Below, piece by piece: positions 43,194-52,100 of a stretch of DNA of 64,000 nt. Each line of letters starts with the position of its first letter. Position 1 is the stretch's first letter. Source of the stretch: Bacilli bacterium (GTDB lineage: Bacteria; Bacillota_I; Bacilli_A; RF39; UBA660); assembly GCA_017528315.1 (NCBI GenBank), contig JAFXOW010000036.1:40207-104206 (forward strand). Direction: 5' to 3'. Made by a program: the position numbers and the translations under genes. Under the pieces are notes generated by a model that had not been told where the DNA came from, did no database searches, and worked only from the letters and a program-made list of their open reading frames with translations.

Positions 43194-45437
43194 ATGGGAT
43201 ACTTAGAAAGTAATGAATTAACTAGTTTAAATGGTTTTTTTATGGCAGCTAATTATTTATCAGTAGCTCAAATATATTTAAAAGATAATGTTCTTTTAAA
43301 AAGAAAACTAGAAAAAAAAGATATTAAAGAAAGATTAATAGGCCATTTTGGTTCAGCTCCTAATCAGAATTTTATCTATACTCATTTAAATAGAATAATT
43401 TGTAAATATAATTTAGATATGTTTTATATATCAGGACCAGGTCATGCAGGACAAGCACTTATAGCTTGTAATTATTTAGAAGGAACTTATACTAAATTTT
43501 ACCCAAATATTACAGAAAATTTAAAAGGATTAACGAAATTATGTAAAAGATTTAGTGCACCATATGGAGTATCAAGTCATGCTGCACCTGAAACCCCAGG
43601 TAGTATTCATGAAGGAGGAGAACTTGGTTATAGTTTAGTTCATGCATATGGAGCAGTTTTAGATAATCCTAATTTAATCGTTGCTTGTTGTATAGGAGAT
43701 GGTGAAGCAGAAACTGGAACTTTAGCAACTAGTTGGCATTTAAATAAATTTATTAATCGTGAAACTGATGGAGTAGTCCTACCAATCCTTAATTTAAATG
43801 GTTATAAAATAGCTAATCCAACTATTCTTGGAAGAATGGGAAATCAAGATTTAACTATGATGTTTGAGTCTATGGGTTATGAAGTATTAATAGTTGAAGG
43901 AAATAAATCCTTAAAAATGCACGAAAAAATGGCAAAAGCATTGGATTATGCAATTGAAAAAATATTAAAAATGAAAAATGATAAAACTATTTCCTATAAA
44001 CTTCCATTAATAATTCTTAAAACACCAAAAGGATGGACTGGACCCAAAATAATAGATGGCAATCCTATTGAAAATAGTTTTAGAAGTCATCAAGTACCTT
44101 TCTTAATAGATAATGATATCAAACTTAATGAATTAGAAAAATGGTTAAAATCATATAAACCAGAAGAATTATTTGATAAAAATGGTAAACTTTATAATAA
44201 ATATAAACTATTTATACCAAAATTTGAAAAAAGAATGGGAAATTCAAATTATACTAAGGGAGGAATAAGTAAATTAAAATATCCTAGTATTTATAAATAT
44301 AATGTTAAAGAAGAAGCATCTGCTATGTTAGAACTTAGTAAATATTTAAGAGATGCAATAAAGTTAAATCCTAATAATTTTAGAATCTTTGGCCCAGATG
44401 AAGCTTTATCAAATAGATTAAATCATGTTTTTGAAGCTACTAATAGAACTTGGGAATTAGAGGTTTTAAAAACCGATCAATATTTAAAAGAATCTGGTCG
44501 AATATTTGATTCATTTTTATCAGAAAATATATGTGAAGGATTACTTGAAGGTTATGTCTTAACAGGCCGTCATGGTATATTTCACACCTATGAAGCATTT
44601 TCACGTATTGTTGATTCAATGATAAGTCAGCATTTAAAATGGCTTAAGTCTGCTAGTAATATTAGATGGAGAAAAGCTTTACCTTCACTTAATATTATTT
44701 TAACAAGTCATGTTTATGAACAAGATCATAATGGTTATACGCATCAAGAAGTAGGTATCTTAAATCACTTGATTTCTAAAGATAAAGAACTAATTGGTAT
44801 ATATTTACCTCCTTGTGCGAATACTTTAATTTATACAATGGATAAATGTTTAAAAGACAAAAATAAAGTGAATTTAATAGTTGCAAGTAAACATATTAAA
44901 CCAACGTATTTCAACATGAACGAAGCCAAATGTTTAGTTGATAAAGGACTTGGAATAATAAATTCTATAAGTGATGATAATCCTGATATAGTACTAACTT
45001 GTTGTGGTGATACTCCGACTTTAGAAGTAATGGAAAGTGTAAAGATATTAAAAAAATATTTAAATATAAAAGTAAGAGTAGTATGTATTATTGATTTATT
45101 AAAATTTAAAAATTTGAATAATGAAGAATTTAAAAAAATATTTTTAAATGTTCCAAATGTGTTTGTTTTTCATGGTTATCCTAATTTAATATATGAGATG
45201 TTATATAATAGGAATGTTAATATGAAAGTAGTTGGTTATGTAGAAAATGGAGCAATTACAACACCTTTTGATATGAGAGTTAAAAATAAAATAGATCGAT
45301 TTAATATTTGCTTGACATTAGCATCTATGTTAAAACTTGATACTAAAAAATTAGAAGATTATTGTAATAATATGTTAAAGAATCATAAAAATTATATTAA
45401 AAAAAATTATAAAGATATGGATGTAATAAAATATTAG
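43194..45437 (+). CDS. xfp: Phosphoketolase (xylulose-5-phosphate/fructose-6-phosphate type)
   Basis: A 747-residue thiamine-diphosphate enzyme that splits ketose phosphates with phosphate to acetyl phosphate. Family signatures include GHFGSAPNQNFIYTHLNR, SGPGHAGQALIACNYLEGTY, SSHAAPETPGSIHEGGELGYSL, the ThDP-binding IGDGEAETG and GRHGIFHTYEAFSRIVDSM. Slightly shorter than typical (about 790). A TATAAT-like -10 lies upstream. It is monocistronic within the T7SS locus, to which it has no known functional tie. Confidence 0.95.
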   Translation: MGYLESNELTSLNGFFMAANYLSVAQIYLKDNVLLKRKLEKKDIKERLIGHFGSAPNQNFIYTHLNRIICKYNLDMFYISGPGHAGQALIACNYLEGTYTKFYPNITENLKGLTKLCKRFSAPYGVSSHAAPETPGSIHEGGELGYSLVHAYGAVLDNPNLIVACCIGDGEAETGTLATSWHLNKFINRETDGVVLPILNLNGYKIANPTILGRMGNQDLTMMFESMGYEVLIVEGNKSLKMHEKMAKALDYAIEKILKMKNDKTISYKLPLIILKTPKGWTGPKIIDGNPIENSFRSHQVPFLIDNDIKLNELEKWLKSYKPEELFDKNGKLYNKYKLFIPKFEKRMGNSNYTKGGISKLKYPSIYKYNVKEEASAMLELSKYLRDAIKLNPNNFRIFGPDEALSNRLNHVFEATNRTWELEVLKTDQYLKESGRIFDSFLSENICEGLLEGYVLTGRHGIFHTYEAFSRIVDSMISQHLKWLKSASNIRWRKALPSLNIILTSHVYEQDHNGYTHQEVGILNHLISKDKELIGIYLPPCANTLIYTMDKCLKDKNKVNLIVASKHIKPTYFNMNEAKCLVDKGLGIINSISDDNPDIVLTCCGDTPTLEVMESVKILKKYLNIKVRVVCIIDLLKFKNLNNEEFKKIFLNVPNVFVFHGYPNLIYEMLYNRNVNMKVVGYVENGAITTPFDMRVKNKIDRFNICLTLASMLKLDTKKLEDYCNNMLKNHKNYIKKNYKDMDVIKY

Positions 45438-45451
45438 TTTACATTTTATAG

Positions 45452-45480
45452 TTTACATAAATTTTAAAAAATGATATTAT
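45452..45480 (+). promoter_or_regulatory. Promoter of second T7SS transcript
   Basis: TTTACA, 17-bp spacer, TATTAT, 25 bp before the ATG at 45506. Confidence 0.65.
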
Positions 45481-45505
45481 TAATCTATAATAAAGGAGGT
45501 AATTT

Positions 45506-46294
45506 ATGAAAAGTGGTTCCCCAAGTGATGTATTGTCATATGATTCTAGTGTAAATTTAAATGGCAATTTAGATTTTCAATTAAAAGGTTCAACATATTC
45601 AGAAGAAACAGAAATAACATCTTATATTAATAATATTTTTACTTCGGTAGAAGAATGTCTAGAAGGCTTTAATAAATTAATTACTAGTGCTAATAGTTAT
45701 ATTCAAAGTAATAATAATGTTTCTAATATTCCAACTCCTGACTTAAAAACTTTGAATTTTTCTGTCGATACTAGTGGTCTAATGGCTGAAACAAGTTCTA
45801 AAGTTAAAACCGATGGTGGTAATTTAAATGTTAGAGAGGAAGGCAGTAAAAGTTCCAAAGTGGTTGGTAAATTAGCATCAGGTACAGATGTAAAGGTAAT
45901 TGAAAAGGGTGAAGAGTGGAGTAAAGTATCCTATACAGATAGTAATAATGAAACTAAAGAAGGATATGTTTCTTCCAAATATTTAGAGGAAAACTCTACT
46001 GCTGCAACTTCATCTAGTGCTTCTAACCCAACGACTGAAAAAGCTGAATCAGTTAGTTCAAGTACTAACACTCCATCAACTAGTACTAAATCATATGTAG
46101 TAAATATAAAAGATAAAAATTCTAAGTTAAACGTTAGAACAGGAGCAAGTACGAACGATAAAATTAAGTCAAGCTTAAAATATGGAGAAGAAATTCATGT
46201 AGTAAGTGTTGATAATGGTTGGGCTAAAGTTCAAATAGGAAATGATCCAAACAACATAGGTTATGTTTCAGCAGAATATATAAAAGAAAAATAA
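45506..46294 (+). CDS. T7SS-locus protein with two SH3b domains
   Basis: A 262-residue protein without signal peptide. Residues 1-95 are a helical ESX-like head (EETEITSYINNIFTSVEECLEGFNKLITSANSYI). Two bacterial SH3 domains follow: about 105-160 (GGNLNVREEGSKSSKVVGKLASGTDV...) and 200-260 (LNVRTGASTNDKIKSSLKYGEEIHVV), separated by a Ser/Thr linker. SH3b domains bind peptidoglycan or peptides. An ESX-like head plus wall-binding domains fits a T7SS-exported cell-wall protein; this is inference. Confidence 0.75.
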   Translation: MKSGSPSDVLSYDSSVNLNGNLDFQLKGSTYSEETEITSYINNIFTSVEECLEGFNKLITSANSYIQSNNNVSNIPTPDLKTLNFSVDTSGLMAETSSKVKTDGGNLNVREEGSKSSKVVGKLASGTDVKVIEKGEEWSKVSYTDSNNETKEGYVSSKYLEENSTAATSSSASNPTTEKAESVSSSTNTPSTSTKSYVVNIKDKNSKLNVRTGASTNDKIKSSLKYGEEIHVVSVDNGWAKVQIGNDPNNIGYVSAEYIKEK

Positions 46295-46305
46295 AGGAGC
46301 AAAAT

Positions 46306-46662
46306 ATGAAAAGAAGAGTTGATCCGGTCGCAATCGGTAGTGTAGCAGTTGACGTTAGCAAGAAGCAAGATGCATTAATGGAAGCTACAAACAAATTAAA
46401 AAAAGATATTAATTCTATCAGAACTTATTATCAAGGAAATGATGCTGAATTAATAATAGAAAAATACTTAAAAAGATTAGAAATAATAAATGATTTGATG
46501 GATAACTATAATAATATAAAACAATATTTTGTGACAGTATCAAGTGGTTATTCTGATAATTTAAATAATGCCAAAAAGAATTTAAATGATGCAAAAAGTC
46601 AATCAAAAAGTAAAACAAATTTATCAAAAAAAACTATTAAAATAGATTCAAAGGGTAAATAG
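46306..46662 (+). CDS. WXG100-like small helical protein
   Basis: A 118-residue helical protein with the turn TYYQGNDAE (WxG-like, W replaced by Y), a Lys-rich C-terminus and a GGAG site. Part of a chain of small genes with gaps of 10-15 bp in the second T7SS transcript. Confidence 0.65.
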   Translation: MKRRVDPVAIGSVAVDVSKKQDALMEATNKLKKDINSIRTYYQGNDAELIIEKYLKRLEIINDLMDNYNNIKQYFVTVSSGYSDNLNNAKKNLNDAKSQSKSKTNLSKKTIKIDSKGK

Positions 46663-46675
46663 ATAGAGGTTAATT

Positions 46676-46975
46676 ATGAGTGATATAAGAATAGATAAAG
46701 TAGGTTTAAGTAGTTTAATAAAAACATTAGAAAGTGATAATATAAATCTGGTCAACATTGTTAAAAATATGCATAATTCAATTAATTTTTTAGATGAATC
46801 TAAATGGAGTTCTTCGGAAAAAACAAAATTAGATAGTCAAATCAATAATGATTTAAATAAGGTAGATAAATATTTACTTTCATATTTAAATGAATGTACA
46901 GATTTATTAAAACAAGCAAATACTTCTTATTCTGAAACAAATTCAAATTTACAGAGTGAGATAGAAATTTTATAG
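46676..46975 (+). CDS. WXG100-like small helical protein
   Basis: A 99-residue helical hairpin with SKWSSSEK at the turn (W present, G replaced by S). Placed directly before the cysteine-peptidase effector (10-bp gap), the position of effector-specific partner proteins in LXG loci. Site AGAGG precedes the start. Confidence 0.7.
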   Translation: MSDIRIDKVGLSSLIKTLESDNINLVNIVKNMHNSINFLDESKWSSSEKTKLDSQINNDLNKVDKYLLSYLNECTDLLKQANTSYSETNSNLQSEIEIL

Positions 46976-46985
46976 GAGGTTTTTT

Positions 46986-48287
46986 ATGGCAAAGTATGAT
47001 GAATTATCATCCAAATTAACTGAATTACGAGATTTTTACAATCAGAATAAAGATAAAATAAATACTTCTTATGATTGTTGTGTTGCTCATCCTTGTAGTA
47101 AAGTAAGTGATGAAATTAGTTCTTTAGTTTCAGCTATAAATAGTGAATTATCTAAGGCAAGTGGTTGGGATGATTCAGCTAAAGATAGTTTAAGTGATGG
47201 AATTAATACATTTGTTAAAAGTTTAAACAGTATAACAACAAGTATTTCTTCATCTTGGGTTAATGCAGAAAATTTATATAAAAATAATTATGATATATTA
47301 TCCGAAATAAATAAATTAATTAGTGATATGCAAAGCAAATTAGATTCATATCCTGAGAAAAGTGATTATAAAGAAGTAACGTATGATCCTGAAACCCATG
47401 AAAGACATGAATCTTATCCAGGATATGATGATGCTATGACTTCTTGGGAGGATGGTGTTTCAGGTTTAATAAGCGATGCAGACTCTAAAATTAAGTCAGT
47501 AAATGATAATTTTAGTAAGTTAAATGGTATAAATGGAGCTAGTGTTTCAGTTCAAACTAGCGTTAATTTAGGTGCTTTTTCAACTACAACAACGGAATAT
47601 GAAGGTGTTAAAGTAGCTCTTGATAATGACGAAGATGTAAGTAATTGGCTTGCAAATAATCAAAAATATTATAAAAAAAGTGGTTATACAATAAGATTTA
47701 GTCAAAGTAAAGGAACGCCATGGACTTCTGAAAAATTACATGGAGTAAGTTTAAGAAATTCCGGATGTGGAATATTAAGCATTGCAACTTGTTTATCATC
47801 AACCTTATCTGAATTAAATGGAAAACAAGTAGTTGTTACACCTAATCAAGTAATGGATGGGTTGAATGCTTATTGCAATAAACACAATGTTAGTTTAAGT
47901 AATATTATTTCTAATAAAGGTTTTAGGGGAGCTAACGAAACTACAGCTAAGGCAATTTCTGAAGTATGGAATGTTGATGTTATGGCTTCAACTCGTGGCT
48001 TAACTAAGGATGAAACTATAAATACTGTAAAGGGAAATAGTTCGGTTTTGTATTCTAAAGCTAACGAAGGACATTTAGCAGCAGCAACAGAATATATCGA
48101 TAAAAAGAATTTTGTTATAGCTGATACTAGAACTGGACGTGCAACTTATCTTGAAGGATCAAATGACTATGAGTCAAAATATGCCTTTGTAATTTCGAAA
48201 GGAATGTTTGAACAAAAGGATGGAGATGTGTATGATAAAGAAGGTAATTTGATTTTTAAAGATAAAGAGATTTATTCAGAATATTAA
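46986..48287 (+). CDS. LXG-like protein with C-terminal C39-like cysteine peptidase domain
   Basis: A 433-residue protein. Residues 1-195 form a helical ESX/LXG-like head with YDCCVAHPCSKV and long helices. Residues about 225-410 look like a papain-like/C39-family domain: Cys261 in NSGCGILSIATCLSS, His363 in NEGHLAAATEY and Asp380 in IADTRTG, an order and spacing similar to the C39 peptidase of the ABC exporter at 61697 (Cys, then His, then Asp about 16 residues on). It has no signal peptide and lies next to WXG-like partners, so it is a candidate T7SS effector. An immunity gene is not evident. Confidence 0.7.
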   Translation: MAKYDELSSKLTELRDFYNQNKDKINTSYDCCVAHPCSKVSDEISSLVSAINSELSKASGWDDSAKDSLSDGINTFVKSLNSITTSISSSWVNAENLYKNNYDILSEINKLISDMQSKLDSYPEKSDYKEVTYDPETHERHESYPGYDDAMTSWEDGVSGLISDADSKIKSVNDNFSKLNGINGASVSVQTSVNLGAFSTTTTEYEGVKVALDNDEDVSNWLANNQKYYKKSGYTIRFSQSKGTPWTSEKLHGVSLRNSGCGILSIATCLSSTLSELNGKQVVVTPNQVMDGLNAYCNKHNVSLSNIISNKGFRGANETTAKAISEVWNVDVMASTRGLTKDETINTVKGNSSVLYSKANEGHLAAATEYIDKKNFVIADTRTGRATYLEGSNDYESKYAFVISKGMFEQKDGDVYDKEGNLIFKDKEIYSEY

Positions 48288-48315
48288 ATATAATAGTATA
48301 AAAAAGTAAAATGAA

Positions 48316-48343
48316 TTGAGAAAAAAATAAAAAGAATTATAAT
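48316..48343 (+). promoter_or_regulatory. Promoter of WXG100 pair
   Basis: TTGAGA, 16-bp spacer, TATAAT, 33 bp before the ATG at 48377. Confidence 0.6.
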
Positions 48344-48376
48344 TAATTTGTAATAATTAGAATAGGAGGAAAAAAT

Positions 48377-48664
48377 ATGATTAGAGCAAATTATGCAGGA
48401 ATGCAAAGTGATGCGAATGAAATATCTAAAGCAGCAACAGAGTATAAGAATAATGTAGATTCATTATACCAAATAGTAGATAATTTGGTAGAAAATTGGA
48501 AAGGATCAGACAATGTATCATTTGCTAATAAAGTAAATGAGTATAAAGGAGATTTAAAAGCTTTAGGCGATATTGTAGACAATTATGCAAGTTTTCTAAA
48601 AAAAGCAGCTGGTGCTATAAGTGGAGCACAAGATGAGATATCAAGTGCTGCTGGAAAGTTATAG
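48377..48664 (+). CDS. WXG100-family protein
   Basis: A 95-residue protein with the canonical WKG motif (ENWKGSDNVSF) at the turn between two helices and a GGAGGA site. The best EsxA-like candidate in the window. Forms a pair with the next gene. Confidence 0.9.
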   Translation: MIRANYAGMQSDANEISKAATEYKNNVDSLYQIVDNLVENWKGSDNVSFANKVNEYKGDLKALGDIVDNYASFLKKAAGAISGAQDEISSAAGKL

Positions 48665-48673
48665 GAGGAAAAA

Positions 48674-48976
48674 ATGGAAGGAATAACGATAAGACCAGAA
48701 GAATTAAGAAATTCAGCAAGTGAAATGAAAACAAAAATAACAGCAATGAAAGAAAATTTACGAACAGCTAGTAATGTTATGGCTAGAACAAGTGACTCAT
48801 TTGAAGCATCCAGTGCAGATGCTTTAAGAAATAAATATGAAGAATTAAAAACTAAATTTGATTCTTTCTATGAAGAAATGACTTCATATGCGGTATTTTT
48901 AGAGATGACTGCTGCAACTTATGAAAAAGCTGATGAAACTATTAAAAAAGCTGCTAATGATATATTAGAGTCATAA
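48674..48976 (+). CDS. WXG100-family-like protein (motif degenerate)
   Basis: A 100-residue helical hairpin; the turn is DSFEASSADAL, where F replaces W and no Gly follows. The start of helix 1 (IRPEELRNSASEMKTKI) and C-terminal helix (YEKADETIKKAANDIL) are typical of EsxB-type partners. Nine bases after the WXG100 gene, with GGAGG. A terminator follows. Confidence 0.85.
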   Translation: MEGITIRPEELRNSASEMKTKITAMKENLRTASNVMARTSDSFEASSADALRNKYEELKTKFDSFYEEMTSYAVFLEMTAATYEKADETIKKAANDILES

Positions 48977-49003
48977 TAAATGTAAAATTTAAGAAATTTT
49001 TTG

Positions 49004-49030
49004 AAAAGTATTTTTAAAATACTTTTTTTT
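49004..49030 (+). terminator. Rho-independent terminator after WXG100 pair
   Basis: AAAGTATTTT / AAAATACTTT hairpin followed by eight T. Confidence 0.8.
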
Positions 49031-49112
49031 CTTACTATTTTATGATATTATATTTATATAATAGGCATAGTAGTAAAAAATTATAAATTATGAATAATAA
49101 GTGGGTGATTAA

Positions 49113-52100
49113 ATGAAGATATTAGTATTAAAGAAAGATAAGATGATATCAACAACACTTCCTAATACAATTTATGGTGATTTTCAAATAAAAGATATTG
49201 ATGAAAGTGGTAATTTTGAAGAATTATTAACTATTAGGGAATATAATGGTAGATGGGTTTTAACTAATACAAATGATACTGATATAATAGTAAATGGAAA
49301 TAAAGTTTATAGTGTTTTTTTAGCTAATTATTTTTGTTGTGAAATAATAAATAAAAAACTAAATAATAAATATTTATTGTATTGTTTACCAAATTTTGAA
49401 GTAACTAATCTTTTTCAAGTTAATGATGCCAGTATTTTAATTGGAAATCAAAACTCTGATATTATTTATCAAAATCCCTTGCTTGGTAATTATAATATAA
49501 ATATCTATTATGATAAAGCCTGGTTTATTGAAGTTTTAAATGAAGGAGAATATGTTTATTTAAATGGTAAGAGTGTAACCAAAGAAAGATTATATAATGG
49601 TGATATTATATTTGTTTTAGGACTTCGAATAGTAGTTCTTGGAAATTTTATGATTATTAATAATCCTTTAAATATGGTAAAAATTAATAATCAAAAATTA
49701 AAAATATTTAATTTAATGGAAGTAGCAAATCAATCAGAAGTAGAAGAAGATTCAGATATTTATAAAGAAGATGATTATTTCTTTAGAAATCCTAGATTTA
49801 AAAGAAATCTTTTAAATGAAAATTTTACGATTGATTCTCCTCCAGAAAATCAAGATCCAGAAGCTACTCCGGTACTGCTTACTATGGCTTCTTCTTTAAC
49901 ATTAGCTGCTTCAAGCTCAGTTAGTTTATATTCAGTAGTTTCTCGTTTAAATGAAGGTGCGACTTTAAAAGAGGTATTACCAACATTAATAATTACAGCA
50001 GTTATGCTAATATCAAGTCTTATTATACCTATTATAACAAGGGTATATGAAAAGCATCGAAATAAAAAACGAGAAAAATTAAGACAAGAAAAATATACAA
50101 AATATATTGAATCAAGAAATACAGAAATTAATAATAAAATTGAAGAACAAAAAGCTATACTTGTTGAGAATAATACAACTAATGATAAATGTTATGAAAT
50201 AATTACGAATAAAGAGACAGCTTTATGGGAAAGAAAAATAATTCATGATGATTTTTTGAATCTTCGAATTGGAATTGGTGATGTAGATGCTAAAATAGAA
50301 ATAAACTATGAAAAAGAGAAATTTACATTAGCTGAAGATAATTTAAAACAGTTGCTATTTGATATGGCTGGAAGTCCTAAAAAGATAAAAGAGGTACCAG
50401 TTAGTATTTCTTTAACTGAAAAGCCTGTGTTAGCAATTACTAGCAATAAGAGAAATGGAGATATATTTTTAAATAATTTAATTTTACAAATGATTGCTAG
50501 ACATAGCTATCAAGATTTAAAAATAGTAATATTAACCACTATTGATAATCAAAATAATTTTGATTATTTAAAACTAACACCATTTGTTTTTAATGATGAA
50601 AGAACTTTTAGATTCTTTGCAACTTGTAAAGAAGAAATTGATCAAGTAGGACATTATTTGCTTAATGAATTTATGAATCGTAAGTATGGAGATAAAGAAA
50701 ATAGTAATGTATCAACAGATGATTATAAAAGCTATAGTCCATATTATGTAATAATAACTGATAACTATAAAAATATTCGTAATCTTCCAATTTTTGAAAA
50801 AATCTTTAAAGAAACGATAAATTATGGATTTTCAGTAATAGCAAGTGATATTAATTTAAGAAGATTACCAGATGATGCTAAAGTATTTATAAATATAAAT
50901 GATTCTGAAGGTTTAATGTTAGAGTCTGACTTAACAAGTGGAGTAAGACAAGAATTTTTGGTTGATTTAAAAGAATATAATATGAAGTTATTAACCGAAA
51001 AAATTAGTAATGTTCCGATTGAATTATTAAAAGGTAAATTTAAATTACCAGAAGTATATACTTTTCTTGAAATGTATAATGTTGGACGTGTTGAACAATT
51101 AAATGTTATGTCACGTTGGAGAGAATCTAATCCAATAAATAGTTTAAGTGTACCGGTTGGAATAGGAGAAAATGGTGATTTCATTTCTCTTGATGTACAT
51201 GAAAAAGTACATGGACCACATGGACTAATTGCTGGTATGACTGGTTCTGGTAAATCAGAATTTATTATTACTTATATTTTATCAATGGCAATTAATTTTC
51301 ATCCATATGAAGTAAGTTTTGTGCTTATTGATTATAAGGGTGGAGGTTTAGCTTATGCCTTTGAAAATAAGGATACAGGATTAAAACTTCCTCATTTGGC
51401 TGGAACTATTACCAACCTTGATCAAGCTGAAATTACTAGAGCTCTTGCTAGCTTAAACTCTGAGCTAAGACGCCGTCAGAAAATATTTAATGAGGTACGT
51501 GATAAATTAAATGAATCAACTATTGATATTTATAAATATCAAAGATTATATCGAAGTGGTCAGGTAAATATACCACTTTCTCATTTAATTATTATAAGTG
51601 ATGAGTTTGCCGAACTTAAAATGCAACAACCAGAGTTTATGGACGAACTTATGTCAATTGCCAGAATTGGTCGTAGTTTAGGTGTACATTTAATTCTTGC
51701 AACTCAAAAACCAAGTGGTATTGTAAACGATCAAATATGGTCAAACTCAAGATTTAAGGTTTGTCTTAAAGTTCAAGATCGAAGTGATTCAATGGACATG
51801 TTAAAACGTCCAGATGCTGCGAGTATTACAAATATTGGTAGTTTCTATTTACAGGTTGGATTTAATGAATTTTTCTATTTTGGTCAAAGTGCTTGGACAG
51901 GTGCGCCATATTACCCAAGTGATTTTAGAATTAAAAAAGTTGATTCCGGAATTGATTTTATTAATAATTATGGTGCAATTTATAAAACTATAAAAAATAA
52001 TAAAAAAACTTTTGTTAAATCAAGTGGTGAAGAAATAACTAATATTATTAAATATTTAGATGATGTTGCTGATAAAGAAAATATTACAGTTGAAAGTTTA

